From assembly GCF_047663525.1 (NCBI RefSeq), contig NC_092612.1:1707501-1771500 (forward strand): 64,000 nucleotides of DNA, read 5' to 3'. Made by a program: the position numbers and the translations under genes. The number at the start of each line of letters is the position of its first letter. Positions within the stretch are counted from its first letter, which is position 1. The DNA is from Anas platyrhynchos (lineage: Eukaryota; Chordata; Aves; Anseriformes; Anatidae). The notes beneath the pieces were generated by a model. The model was not told the origin of the DNA. It did no database searches and saw nothing but the letters and a program-made list of their open reading frames with translations. Shown in pieces: positions 1 through 12,223 of the stretch.

Positions 1-905
1 GACCCCAAGGAGGGGCCCCATGATCTTAATGAAGGAACCCTGGGGACCCCAAATAAGGGATCCTGGGGACCCCAGTGACCCTAAGGGAGGGGACTTTGGT
101 GACCCTGAAGAAGGGGAACCCGGTGACCCTAAGAAGGGACCGTGGTGACCCCGAGGAAGGGAACCTTGGTGACCCTAAGAGGGATCACAGTGACCCTAAA
201 GAAGGGGACCCCAGTGACCCTAAGGAGGGGGACCCTGGTGACCCCAATGAGGGATCCCAGAGACCCCAAGTAATAGGACCCCAGTGACCCTAAAGGGAGC
301 CCTGGGTGGCCCCAAAGAGATCCTAGTGACCCCGAGGGGACCCTGGTGGCCCCAAGAGGTTGCAGTGACCCCAATAAGGGACACCGTGACCCCGAGGAAA
401 GAGGACCCCGATAGACCCTAAAGGGACACGATGACCCCAGTGAAGAGGATCCTCAGGACCCAGTGACCCTAAGGGGGACCCCGCTGACTCTAAGGAAGGG
501 GACCCCAGTGACCCTAAGGGGGGACTTTGGTGACCCTAAAGAGGACCCCGGTGACCCTGAGGTAGGGGGACCTTGGTGACCCCAAGAGAGGGATCCCAGT
601 GACCCCAAATAAGGGATCCCAGTAACCCTAAGAAGGGACCCCAGTGGCTCTAAGGGACCCCGGTGACCCTAAGGAAGAGATCCCAATGACCCTAAGGAAG
701 GGACACGTATGACCCCAAGGAAGGGAGTCCCACTGACCCTAAGGAAAGAGACCCAGTGACCCCTGAATAAGGGGGTCCAATGACCCAAGAGGACCCCGGT
801 GACCCCGAGGAAGGAACCTTGGTGACCCCAAATAAGGTGACCCGGTGACCCCAAGGAGGCCCCGGTGACCCCAAAGGAACCCGGTGACCCCATGGGAGGG
901 GCCCC
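1..905. repeat. GC-rich minisatellite, ~15-25 bp units
   Basis: Direct repeats of variants of GTGACCCTAAGGAAGGGGAC run through the first 0.9 kb. Units vary in length and mix CCCTAAG, CCCCAAG and CCCCGAG cores. Long open frames on both strands here are by-products of a stop-poor repeat. No gene is seen. Confidence 0.85.
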
Positions 906-2400
906 ACCCGGGAGGTGCCCCCGCGGGGCAGGGCCGTGCTGTGCCGGGCGCTGACTAGATGGGCACAGCCCCGAGTACACCCCCCCCAGCACACCCCAAA
1001 AATCCCCTGCGTGGGGGGGGGCGGTGGCGCGGAGCTTCCGCGGCAAACCCGGGGACCCCGATTTTTTTTTTGGGGGGGGCGTTCCCCTTAGCTGCTCCGC
1101 CCCCAGCCGAGGATGCTCTGGGTGGGGGTTGGAGGGAGGGTTGGGGCTGGACTGCCCCTCCTCTCCCCATAGATCTTGCCCCCCACCCCCCCCCAAAAAA
1201 AGAACTTTAAAGCCCCTGCACCCCAAGCCACAGCTCACAAAGCCCCCCATTTCCAGGCCCACGAGAGAGGACACAAAACCCAGACCCCAGAAATGGCTCG
1301 ACCCCTGCCCCCAGGAATGGAAGGTGGGCACCCCAGCTCCATGGGACCCCCCCGCCCCCGCCCCCAGAGCTACGAGCCCCCCCCAAACCAGCGCACATCC
1401 TTCCCTCGACCCCCCAGCCCCCCAGAGATTCAGCCCCCCAACCCCCCCAAACCCAGACTCACTCCCCCAAGCCACCCCCACTACAGGAGGCTGGCAGGAG
1501 GCGACCCGCATCCAGGCAGCCGTAGAGAGAGATGGGAAAGAGGATCCCGGTTTATAGAGCGGAGGCGGTGGTTTTCATTCAGCTACTGCACAAGAAGTCT
1601 GTAGACAAACAAATAAGTTAAAAAAGAAAAATAGTATTATTTTTTTTTTTTTTAAGAGCCCCGCCTGGCCGCTGCCACCTGGTCCCGGATGTTGGGGGGG
1701 TCTCTGAGGGGGCTGAGGACGCCTTCCAGGGCTGGATTTTGAGCCTGCCCCCCACCCTCCTCTCCCCCCCCAGCCTCCCCCTCCTCTTCCTCACCCCGTG
1801 AGTCAGGCCCCCTTTTTTTGTCACCCCAAAGGCAGCCCCATCTCGCCCCAGAAAATGGCTGCTCTTTGCCCCGGCGCGGCCCCCTCAGGACAACGTGGCT
1901 GCATCCCAGTCCTATGGGGGGAGAGAGAGCACCCAATTGCCCCCCAAAAATGCCCCCAAGAAGGTCCCCGGCCCAGCCCCATCCCCCCTCCTCGTTTCTC
2001 CCAAAAAGGGTCAGAGAAGCCCTCGCAGCACCCCCTGCACGTCGTCGGGGGTCCGCGAGGCCCTCTGCCCCCCTTGCTGCAGAGCCCCCACAGACTGCCC
2101 ACAGCCCCCCATCACGAGATACCCACCACGCAATTAACCCCCTGCATCATTAGGATCAACGGCCCAGCAGCACCCATGGGTCCCTTCCCCCTGTGGGCAG
2201 GAACCCCCCGATTGGGGTTGAGCCCCCCCGGATTAGGGTCCCACATGGGGACCGGGGTTCCCCCCCCCCGGATTCAGGTCCCCATCCCGTTGCCCACGCG
2301 GCAGCGCCCCCGGCACCGCCCTGGCCCCCGGCCCCTTGCGCAAGGCCATGGGATGGGTGCGGGGGACACGAAAGGAGAGAGAGATACAAAGCAAAGAGGG
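906..2400. other. Intergenic sequence, no gene recognised
   Basis: This stretch is C-rich on the plus strand and contains an A/T-rich patch near 1615-1655. On the minus strand a short frame ends in an RDQVAAARRGS-like tail before an A-run near 1650, which could be the end of an unrecognised gene, but no family could be assigned. In human the next gene beyond CRABP2 is NES; no intermediate-filament rod sequence is visible here. Confidence 0.5.
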
Positions 2401-2413
2401 AGGTGGGGACGGA

Positions 2414-2419
2414 TTTATT
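2414..2419 (-). terminator. Candidate poly(A) signal for CRABP2
   Basis: AATAAA on the minus strand, about 305 bases past the CRABP2 terminal exon. Assigned by position only. Confidence 0.45.
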
Positions 2420-2723
2420 TGAAAAATACAGAGAAAGAGACGAAGAAGGTCCCGGAGTCAGAGAAGAGCACAAGAGAGAGAAGACTCGTTTTCATCACTT
2501 TTTTAGATAAAAATATCACAAATAAATATGGAGGGGCACATGGAGGGGGGCACGCGAAAACTGAAACTGAACCAGAACTAGTAAAAACTACAGTTTGAGC
2601 GCTCTGCATGGCTGCTAATTAACCCCCCCAAAAAAAAAAAGCTGTAAGGAGGAGCACAGGGGATCAAGCGGCCTGGGGGGGGCGGGGCGGGCTGTGGGCA
2701 GGGTTGAGGGGCTTTTTTTGAGG

Positions 2724-5012
2724 TCACTACGGACATCAACTATAGTGCAGACGACGTCGTCAGCGGTCATGGTCTGTAAAAAGAGGAGGGTTCGGTCCCA
2801 AACCCATAGTGCCCCCCACCCCCCAAAGTTTTAAAAGTGCCCCCCCCCCAGCCCCAAAATGCCCCCCCCCCTCACCAGGGTATGAGCTCCCCGTCGTTGG
2901 TGAGCTCCCAGGACCAGGCAGTTTTTGGGGCCGTCGCCCCTTGGCACCCGCTGCTCGCACACCCAGGCTTCGCCTCGCCCTCCCACTTGGCCAGGCTCTG
3001 CAAGGACGGGGGGGTCCAAAAAAATCAGGGGCCCAAAATGATAGGGGGTGCCAAAATAATGAGAGGGGCCCAAAAATTAAGGAGGGGGCCCAAAATTGCA
3101 AGAGGCCACCAAAAATAATAAAAAGGGCACCCGAGCATCTTGCGCATTGGCCACGATCAGGACACAGTGACCAGCAGGATCCCAGGGCTCTTGTTTTCAG
3201 ATTGGCAAGATCAGGTTCAGATGTGCCCAGCACCTTCAGGGGCCAGAGCCGTCCACCATCTGTCTCCTCAGAGTCCTGGCCCACCCTGACTGATCTCAGT
3301 GGTCCACGGAGTGAAGATGCGGTCGAAGCTCTCCCCGTCCTGGCGGATCTCCGCCGCCGCTTCGAGGCCGCCGCCGCCGATCTCGCGGCGTCACATTGAC
3401 CCCCTCTCGGCCCAGAGGGCCTCAAAGAAGGCCCCAAAAAAAGGCGCCGAAAAACAAGAAAACAGACCAAAAAAGACCCCATTCCCCTCGCAGCCCCGGG
3501 CCCCGACCTCTCATCCCCCTCTCCGTGACCGCGCAGGAGGTTCCGTCCCCCCCCCCCCCATAGTACCCCCCCCCACGAGAGCCTCATTTAAAGCCCCCCC
3601 CCTCCATTCCCAGATGGCTCCGGCTCAATTGGTTCCGGATCGAGGGCGCCGAGGTCCGCACAGCCCCCCCCCCGGCGGTCAGGGCTCGGTGCCAGAGCCC
3701 GTCGGGTTTGGAGCACGTGGCAAGAGAGGACGCGTGGCTGTGCCCCCTGCTTGGTGCTGGGCCAACTCAGCAATGTTTTTTTTTTTTTTTTTGTCTGAGA
3801 GAATATAAGCCCCCCGACACGTGTGGCCTCAGTTACCTGCTGAGGAGGCAGGGGGTGCGTGGGGCAGGTGCAGGAGTGACACTAGGGACAGAGCCCCTGC
3901 CCCAGTAGATCCCCCCAAAAAAAAACTTTTTTCAGCTCGAGGGGTCCTGTGCCTTGTGCCGCCCCAGCCCCCAAATAAAAGCCACACTCGGCTTTGTCCT
4001 CGCTCCCCGAGGGGCTCATCCATGCGCTGCCTGGCCCGGGCGCCGAGGGCCCCTTTCCAGCGGCTTGAGGCATTGTTGCTCAGCGGCCCCCAGCAGAAGG
4101 CGCCTGGTCTCAGGACCCCCCAAAAAACCACGACCCCCACCCAAAAGAGGTCACTGTGGATGTGAGGGGCACAGGTGGGTCCACACGAGCGGGGCAAAAC
4201 CTCCCTGGGGGGCTGCTCCTCACTGCCCCCCTCGCAGTGATGCTGAGCTTCACACACAACCAAACCTTGCCCTGAGGCAGAAAGAGGGACAAAAGAGAAA
4301 AATGACCCAAAATTACCCAAAATTAAAAGGGGGGGGGGCTGCATCCCCAAAAAAGAAAGATGGAAGCGGTGGGGGGGGGGGGGGGGAGGGCCCAGACCCC
4401 CCAAAAAAGAAGATAGATGGAAGGGATGGAGTTCAGCTGGCAGTTGGTTCCTGGGTTTGCCCCCGGTCCCAAGAGCCTCACAGGATCAAGAGGAAGAAAG
4501 GAGGGAGTGAAACCCAAGAAAATACTAATTTGGCCCAAGAATTGGTACAGATCCCTGACCTGGAAAATATGGCTGGGGCGGAGGGGGCAGGGGTGGGAGA
4601 GATAAGAAGAGGGAGGGCCGGAGGGGCACGAGAGGGGCGCCGTGAGAGAGAGGGCTGGGACCCCCCTTCCACAAACCTTCGGACCCCTAGGTGCCCAATC
4701 AAGAGCTCCGTGGTCTGGAGGAAGAAGAAAGAAGCTGTAGAGAGGAGAGACAGTGAGAGAGTTGGGGTGTTGGCACTTCCCCCCGTTTTTGGGGTACTTG
4801 TCGTTGCGGGGGGGGGGGGCTGGCAGAGGGGTACCCAGGTGGGGTTTAGAGATCACACTGCGGGGGGGGAATGAGGTAGGAAGGAGCCTTAGGAGGGGGT
4901 AGTGGGCGGGGTTCGATTTTTTTTGGGGGAGATGGCGGGGCGCTCGCCAGCGCTTTCGCACTCCTCGAAGTTTTCGGAGCTTTTCATCTTCCAGTTCCCG
5001 GAGATTCGGCAT
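2724..5012 (-). CDS. CRABP2: Cellular retinoic acid-binding protein 2 (frame broken in this sequence)
   Basis: CRABPs are small cytosolic beta-barrel proteins that carry retinoic acid to nuclear receptors. All four exons are recognisable on the minus strand. Exon 1 starts at the ATG at 5012 and holds GNWKMKSSENFEE in a second frame. Exon 2 (about 3402-3234) holds EIRQDGESF, WTTEIS and VGQDSEETDGG. Exon 3 (2997-2876) holds SLAKWEGEA, WVCEQRVPRGDGPK and WELTNDGELI. Exon 4 (2773-2724) holds TMTADDVVCT. These blocks fall in different frames within exons, with at least five small indels, one at an A-run after GDGPK. CRABP2 rather than CRABP1 is chosen from the neighbours ISG20L2 and METTL25B. Either the consensus is poor here or the gene is dead. 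The family length is about 138 aa. Exon edges are approximate. Confidence 0.8.
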
Positions 5013-5400
5013 CACAGCGAGAGGACACGGGAAGGTGGGGGGGGGGGGCGGCAGTGGCGGCGGGGGGGGGGGGACACAAAAAGAGGGAGAGATGGGAGGG
5101 AGGGACAATGGGAGGGAGGGGACCGGCGCCGGCTGCTCCGCTCCGCGCTCCCGGGGCCGGCCCCGCGCCGCCGTTTTATGGCCGGGAGGAGGGGCCGGGA
5201 AGGGGGGGGGGGGCTGGGAGGGAGGGGGCTGGGAGGGAGGGGGCCTCCCGCTCCCGCCCCCGCCCCCGCTCCCGGCCCCGCTGCCGAAGCCGCTCCGCCT
5301 CGACCCCCCCCCCCCCCCCGGCGCCCGAGGGGGAGACGTTCCCGGAGCCACCGACCCCCCCCCCGGGGGGGCGCCGTCTCCCCGATCCCCCCACCACCCT
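5013..5400. promoter_or_regulatory. CpG-rich 5' flank of CRABP2
   Basis: Very GC- and CpG-rich DNA lies directly upstream of the CRABP2 start codon, with GGGGCCGG and CCCGCCCC boxes and long G/C runs. It is a likely CpG-island promoter, inferred from position and composition only. Confidence 0.45.
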
Positions 5401-5900
5401 GAAGTGCCCCCACCCGAATTGTCCGCCCCCCCGAACTGTCCCCGTCTCCCCAATTTGCCCACAGCCCCCAAACTGTCTGCGCCCCCAAATTGTCCTCGAC
5501 CCCCGAACTGCCCCCATCACCCCAAAGCTCCCCAACCCCCCCAAACTGCCCCATCTCCCCAAATTTCCCAAATCCTCCCAAATTGCCCCCATCCTCCCAA
5601 ACTGCCCCATTTCCCCCAATCTGCGCCCCCCATCACCCCGAAACGGCCCCCACCCCCCCAAATTCTGCCCCAATCCCCCAAATAGCCCCCATGTCCCCCA
5701 AAGCTCCCACCCCCCCTAAACTGCCCCATATTCCCGAATTTCCCAAATCTCCCCCAAACTGCCCCAAGTCCCCCAAACTGCCCCCATCTCCCCCAAAGTT
5801 CCCTTCAGCCCCCAAACTGCCCCAAACCCCCCAAATTTCCCCACCCCCATTAATATGCCGCATCCCCAAAATGCCCCCCCCCACTGCCACACCCCCAAAC
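5395..5900. repeat. C-rich minisatellite
   Basis: Repeats of CCCCCAAACTGCCCC and CCCCCAAATTTCCC, roughly 15-18 bp per unit. The unit lacks stops, so several overlapping open frames appear on both strands; none is treated as a gene. Confidence 0.8.
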
Positions 5901-8900
5901 CTCCAGCGCCCCCCAAAACCTCCGCATCCCCCGAACACCAGGGACACAGATCCTGGCCTGTCCAGGAGCCCCAGCTGTGCCCCCAGGACCCCCGTCCCAC
6001 TCCGGAAATTGGTTTTGGTTTGGGGGCGGAGGAGGACACAGATGACTGTGGACCCGGATTAGGGCCCCGAGGGTCGGGCACAGGGGTGAAGGGGACGGAT
6101 CCTTTTGGAGTGTTTGCGGTGGGATCAGGAATAAGGATCAGATGAGGTAGATTCGGGGTCAGATGGGTGCGTATTAGGGTGAGAATAGGGCTGTTTTGGG
6201 GTAAATACAGGATGTGTAGGGAAATGCGGGCTGGGTTGGGAAATTTCGGCTATTTTAGGGTAGAATGAGGAATATCAGGTAGACAGGGGTGTGTCAGGTG
6301 AATTTCGGCTATTTCAGGTGAATTTGAGTATATCAGGTAAATTCGGGCTGTGTGGGGCAAATAGGGCTGTTTGGGGTGAATTGGGTCTGGGGTGGATGGG
6401 GGTCTGGGGTGGATAGGGGTCTGGGGATCAATTGGGGTCTGGGGTGGATAGGGATGTGTAGGGTGGATGGGGGTCTGGGGTGAATTCGGGTTGTTTGGGG
6501 TGGATTGGGCTGTTTGGGTGAATTTGGGCTGTAGGGGTAGAATGGGCTGTTTGGGTGAATCGGGTGTGTGGGGTGGATGCCGGCCATGACCCCGTCCCCT
6601 GGACGCCACAGCCCGAACCGAGCCCATGAGGCGGCCCCACAATGGAAGGCGCAGAATGGCTGCACCATTTTGGGGTGGAAATGTGAGATTTTGAGAGTTC
6701 AGAGAGGCAAACCTGGCCACGGCCCCACTGCTGCTTCCGAGCCCCCGGCTTGGGAAGTTTGGGGTGTGTGTGTGTGGGGGGGTGACAAAAACCCCTGCCA
6801 GCCCCCCCCCCCCGAGCCGTTTTGGGGTCTCGGGGGGATTTGGGGGTTGGGGGGGGAGCCGGTGGTGGGGAGCCCCCCGCCCCGCAGGCATGGTGAGCAG
6901 CTGAAGTCCCCTGTCTTTGGGGGAAAAGAGAAAATGCCGCATTTCCCAGAGAAACCGGCTGCGGGGCCGTGCAGAGGGGGCCGGCGTGCGTGTGGGGGTC
7001 CTCGGGAGGGAGCAAACCCCGTTTCTTAAACCCAATTCCAGTCCCCGCAGGCCGGGGCCGTGCGGGGCGGAACCCCCCACATCTGGCAGGAATCGACAAA
7101 ATCCCACAAAGAGCAAAAATCCCGAGCGCTGCCCCCCAGGACCCCAGGACCCCCACTCCTGGGGTGAAGAGCCCTGACCCTTTCAGCCCCCGACCCAGCA
7201 CGGCCCCCACAGGGTTGCGCCTGGAGCAATCGGCCTTGTGGGGCCTGTTCCAGCTCAGCACCCATGGGACCGTCCCCGTCCCCCCCCCATGTCCCCCTCT
7301 CCCATGACACAAAAATCTCCCCTGGCCCAGAGCTGCCCCCGTGCCCCCAATCCAGGGTCTCCTGGTCTCATTTCCCGGCCTTTGAGCTGGTTTAGCCCTG
7401 GTGCTTCCAAACCCCAGCCCCACAACCCCCCCACCCATTTCTCCTGCGGCAGAAATCCACCGTTTAACCCCAAAAGAGAAGGGCCTCGTGGTGCCCACCA
7501 GGGGGGGCCCTGAACCCCCCCCCCCCTCGGTGCCTTCGCATTTGGGGTCCTCTGACCGCCCCGAAGCTTTTTAACGAGCTTTGTTCTTAATGACCTTTTT
7601 TTAAAAAATGAGCTTTTTAAAAAATAAGCTTTTTTAAACAAAAATTATTTTTTTAAAAAACAAGCTTTTTGTTTATTTTGTAGTTTTTTCACCAGGCCCA
7701 CCCTCTGCAGGCTCGGAGTGCCTGGGACGACCCCCGCGCCCCCACCCATGGGGTCCAAGCAGGGAGATTAGAAGCCCCCCCCCCAAAAAAAAAAAAGCCA
7801 AAAATGTGAAAATGTGACAAAATTTCCCCCCGCCACATAGCCCCGCAGAGCCGACTGACGGGGCCTGTTGGTTTTGGCTCCCGGCCTCCTCCGAGAGGTC
7901 GGGGCTGGGGGGAGGCAGAAGGGATTCGGGAGGGGGGCGGGGTGCTGCCTGCCAGGCTGGGGGGGGGGTTGAGGCCATGCAGGGAAGGGTTTGGGGGTCC
8001 TGGGGGGGTCGGGGATGGTTTGTGGGTGGCAGAGCCCCCCGTGCCAAAAAATCGGTTTGGCATGGGGTGAAGAAGCACCTATACCACGAGCCCTGCGGGG
8101 GCACGAAATTATGGGTTGGGGGGGGGGTCGGGGAGCGGCCCCGGGGCGCTGGAAGGAGCTTTGAGGTCCTGGGGGAGGGCAGATTCCTCAGGGGGCCCCC
8201 AGCCTGCAGACCCCCTCCGGTCATTTTCAGCAGAAGTGCCCCCCCCCCCCCCCCGCCGCGGCCCCCTTCCCCCCCGGGTCCCGAAGAGCTCGTTGATCGC
8301 CGATTGATCAGGGCTCGTTAAGCAGCTCCTTTAATCAGCATCCGCAGCACAAACCGCCCGCTTTTCAAAGCAGCTCCCCCTGGGGGGCACATTCAGGTGG
8401 GAGTACCCCCCTTGATTAATTTGAGGCATCAGGGACACCACGACCCCATCCTCAGGACGGATGGGGGGGGCGCGCGCCCACAGCGCCTTTTTTTCTTTTT
8501 AATTTTATTTTCTTTTTTAATTTTATTTATTTTTTTTATTTATTTTCTTTTTTTATTAAAAAAATATCTTAATTTATTTTCATTTTTTTCCTTTATTTCT
8601 TAATCCCGCAGCTTTCGGGGCCAGGCTCGAGGTCATTGTCAAAGCCCTGGCGGGGGGGGCCCAGGGGGGAGCTTCATGGGAGCACCTGCAGCCCCACCCT
8701 TTATAGCTGCACAGAGCAAGGCCCTCACCCCCTAAAATTCCCCCCCCCAAAACCAGGCACACCCCACTGTTTTCAGGTCCTGGGGGGGGCTCTGACAGCC
8801 CCGAGCTGCCCCCCCCAAGAAAGCACAGGGCTGGGCACGGCTCTCCCCTCACCGTGGGTCTTAAGGCACCAGGGGGTGGGGCACAGGCTTCATCTTCATC

Positions 8901-8984
8901 ATCTTCATCCTCGGGGTCCTCACGGCCCCCCGGGGGTCTCAGGCCCCCCCCCCCGGGGGTGTCAGGCCCCCCCCCGGGGGCTGC
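5901..8984. other. Low-complexity intergenic region between CRABP2 and ISG20L2
   Basis: Three parts can be seen: a G/T-rich minisatellite at about 6140-6590 (units like GTGAATTCGGGCTGTTTGGG), a less repetitive GC-rich stretch at 6600-7550, and AT-rich simple sequence at about 7560-7690 and 8490-8600. No conserved protein segment was recognised. Confidence 0.55.
8592..8597 (-). terminator. Candidate poly(A) signal for ISG20L2
   Basis: AATAAA on the minus strand about 390 bases beyond the last recognised ISG20L2 segment, in an AT-rich patch that also contains similar strings. Confidence 0.4.
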
Positions 8985-11900
8985 TGCTGCTCCACTCGGC
9001 CTCCACCAGCCTGTGAGGCTGGGTGGGTCCGGGCGTCCTCCACCGAGCAGTGGCCACTGCTCCCACCTGCAGAGAGGGGACACGGGGGTTGGTGGCCCCC
9101 CCCCCCAGGAGCATGGGAGGAGGGATTTGGGGTCCCCAGGTCAGGAATGGCGAGAAATGACAAAAGCTCTGGCCCCGGACCCAAAGAACCTGCCCCTAGA
9201 CCCTAAAGAAGCCCCAGGCTTTGACCCCCAGACCCCAAAGAAGCCCCCAAGCACCCCCCCCCAAAGAAGACAAAGAAACCCCCCAAGCTCCCCAACCGCC
9301 CCAAGAACCCCCCAGGACCCCCGAAGAAGCCCCCCAGGACCCCAAAAAGTCCCACCCAGGAACACCCAAAGAACCCTCCCAGAGCCCTTCTCAGCCCCCA
9401 AAGAACCCTGCAGAGCCCAGCCCCCAAAGAACTGCCCTCAGCCCCCAAAGAACCCCCAGAGACCCCCCAAAACCCAGCCCCCAAAAAAACAGCCCCAACA
9501 AACCCCTCAGAGCCCCCAAAGACCCCCTCAGCCCCCAAAGACCCCCCAAACCCCCCAGCCCCCAACCCCACCCAGGGTCCCCCAACCCCCAAAACCCTCA
9601 GAAGGGGCAGAAGGGGCCAGAGAGGGGCACAGAGAAGGCAGGAGGTGGAGACCTGGATGTCGCGCTGCAGCAGGGCCTTGGCCAGGCGCTTGAGGACAGC
9701 AGGATGGCCCCGGGGGCGCCGGCCGGCGCACGTTGAGGGCCATGCGAGGTGTCGCGGGTCGGCGCCGAGCGTGAGCGCAGCGCCCGCAGGTGGTTGTGCA
9801 GCGCGTGGCCCACCACCACCTTGCCCCGCAGCAGCTTCACGATATGTGGGGGGGGGATGAAAATGAAGAGGTTGTGAGGCAGCCCCACAACGCCTCAGTG
9901 TCATGGGTCGTGCTGAGCCCCCCAGAGCATGGCACAGTCCGAAAATGGCCCCAATCTGCCCCCCCCGGCAGTATGTCACCACGGCTGCCCCCTATAACCC
10001 CCCCCCCCCCAGCTGCCCTACAAGCACCACAAATCCCCCCCAAACCCCCCCAGCATCCCCCCAAACACCCCCAACTCCCCCAGCAGCCTCCTAACCCCCC
10101 TCCAAATCTCCCGAACCACCCCAAAATCCCCTCCAAACACCACAACCCCCCCTAAGACCCCCCCAGCAGCCCTCCAAGCCCCTCAAAGCCTCCCAGGAAC
10201 CGCCCAAACACCCCCCAAACCCCCCAACATCCCTTCTAACACCCCAAACTTCCCCTAAAGCCCCCCAGCATCCCCCAAACACCCCAACTCCCCCAGCAGT
10301 AGCTCTTTAACACCCCAAACTCCCCCTAACACGCCCAACATCCCCCTAAGCCCCCCAAAAACACCGCAACACCCACCCAGAATTCTTCCAAATCCCCCAA
10401 AGACCCCCAGCATCCTCCCAAAAACCTCCAACTCCCAGCATCCTTCTAAACCCCCATTACCCCTATCAAAACCCCCAAATCTCCCCCAAAGCCCCCCAAA
10501 CCTCCCCAAACCTCCGTCAAAACCCCCAAACCTCCCCCAGCATTCCCCCAAACGCCCCCAACTGCCCCAGCAGCCCCCTCCAACCCTCCCAGCATCCCTT
10601 CTACCACCCCAAACCTCCCCCAACCCCCCAAAACACCACCAACCCCCCACCCAAAACCCTCCAAACCCCCCTAGACCACCCCCAGCATCCCCCAAACACC
10701 CCCAACTCCCCCAGCAGCCCCCCAAACCTCCCCTGAGCCCCCCAAACCCCCACAACAGCCACACAAGTTCTTCCAAATCCCCCAAACTCCCCCAGCATCC
10801 TCCCGAACCTCCAACTCCCCCCAGCATCCTTCTAAACCCCCAGCCCCCCTCAAACCTCCCCCAAAATACCCCCAAACCTAATAGAAACCCCCGAACCTCC
10901 CCCAGCATTCCCCCGAACGCCCAGAACTCCCCACCAGCACCCCTCGAACCCCCCAACCTCCCCGAACCCCCAAAATCCCCCCCAACCCCCCCCAGCACCC
11001 CTCAAACCCCCCCAAACCCCCCCAAACACCACCAACCCCCCTCCACATCCCTCCAAACCCCCCAAACCTCCCCAGCATTCCCCCCAAACACCCCTAACTC
11101 CCCCCCAGCACCCCCTCAAACCCCCTAGAACCTTCCAGAAACACCCCAAACCTCTTCTCCCCAAACCCTGCAAAACCCCCCCAACCCCCCCCCAGCAGCT
11201 CACCTTCCTGCCAGGGCCTTATTGAAGGGACCAACATTGACCATAGTACCTCCTGATGCCGCTCCAGCGGGTCGATCCACCACGGGCTGCAGGGCCGCAC
11301 GTAGCGGTCGTCAAGGACGTCGCCCTCGTAGCTCACGATGCTGCAGCGGGCCGAGGAACTGAGCCCGGGCCCCGTGCCCACCCGTCTGCAGTCAATCGCC
11401 ACCAGCTTGGAAGAAGGGCCAGAGCCAAGGGAACGATTTCGAAGAGGGTCCCGAGGGCCTTAGAGAGCGCCCAAGAGATTTAGAGAGCGGCTGAGAGTCT
11501 TTAGAGGGAGGATCCAGAGGGCTTGAGGGCCCCTGAAGATTTGGGGAGGAAGTCCAGGAGTATTTAAAGAGACCCAGAGCCCTGGAGGGGGGCCCTGAGC
11601 TTAGGGAGGGGTCCAGAGTATTTGGAGGGGGGCCCAGAGCCCTTGAGGAGAGCCCCAGAGACCTAAGAGCCAGGAGGGCCTAGAGGGGCCCCCCAGCGCC
11701 TTTGGGGGGGTCCCCGGCATCCTCAGGCCCCCCCCCCAGAGCCTTTAAGCCCTTTCAGCCGGCCCCACTCTGCCTCGCCCCCTCCTGAGGCAGCCACCAC
11801 CATTTTGTGCCTCCCCCTCCCGCCGCCCCCGGCCCTCCCCGGCCGCCCCCCGCCGCCGGCCCCGTTTTTTCTTCTCTTCTTCGGCTTGCGGCGGGCGTTC

Positions 11901-12046
11901 GGGGGCAGCTGCTTCTTCCTCAGCGCCCCGAGCCGCTCCAGGAGCCGCCGGCGCCGGACGAAGCTGGGTGCCGCCGGTTGGCGGCGGGGGAGGACGCAGA
12001 AGCTGGCCGGAGCGAAGAGCTGACGTTGAGGATGAGGCTCCGACAT
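8985..12046 (-). CDS. ISG20L2: ISG20-like 3'-5' exonuclease 2 (frame broken in this sequence)
   Basis: ISG20L2 is a nucleolar DEDDh-type exonuclease involved in 5.8S rRNA maturation. The minus strand shows its parts in order. A basic N-terminal region from the ATG at 12046 includes [16 protein letters not shown]. The start of the nuclease domain at about 11402-11215 includes [36 protein letters not shown] and [12 protein letters not shown] third block at 9850-9650 holds [17 protein letters not shown] and [15 protein letters not shown]. The last, near 9070-8985, holds CSVEDA and RLVEAEW. Several blocks are in different frames. The motif normally DCEM reads DCRR, and the motif normally HNDF reads HNHL, so two acidic metal ligands are absent as written. 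This is poor sequence or a pseudogene; identity is secure, coding state is not. Confidence 0.78.
9180..9605. repeat. C/A-rich minisatellite inside ISG20L2
   Basis: Repeats of CCCCCAAAGAACCCCCAG type in an ISG20L2 intron. They give a long, spurious proline- and lysine-rich open frame on the plus strand. Confidence 0.75.
10000..11200. repeat. C-rich minisatellite in ISG20L2 intron
   Basis: About 1.2 kb of CCCCCAAACCTCCCCCAGCAT-like units, with CCCCCAG recurring. On the minus (sense) strand it reads as G-rich GGGGGAGTTGGGG repeats. Glycine- and tryptophan-rich minus-strand open frames here are repeat artefacts. Confidence 0.85.
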
Positions 12047-12223
12047 GGCAGCCAGAAGCAGAAATGGCCAGAGCAAATGATACAGGGGAGAGAGTTGGCC
12101 TCACAGAGGCTGCGCATGCGCGGCCGGAAGCCGGAAGGGAGTGGAGAGAGGGAGCGCATCGCAGCTAGGCCGCAGAGCAAGCTATGGTACAGGAGGGGAG
12201 AGAGGGAGGTTGGGAGCGGCCGG

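Noticed and set aside
906-2400. Possible NES 5' end expected from human gene order
   Set aside because: No intermediate-filament head or coil sequence was found on the minus strand.
9203-11203. Gly/Trp/Leu-rich minus-strand open frames
   Set aside because: Minisatellite translation within ISG20L2 introns. Only the short [11 protein letters not shown] and LLQRDIQV segments are real exon remnants.
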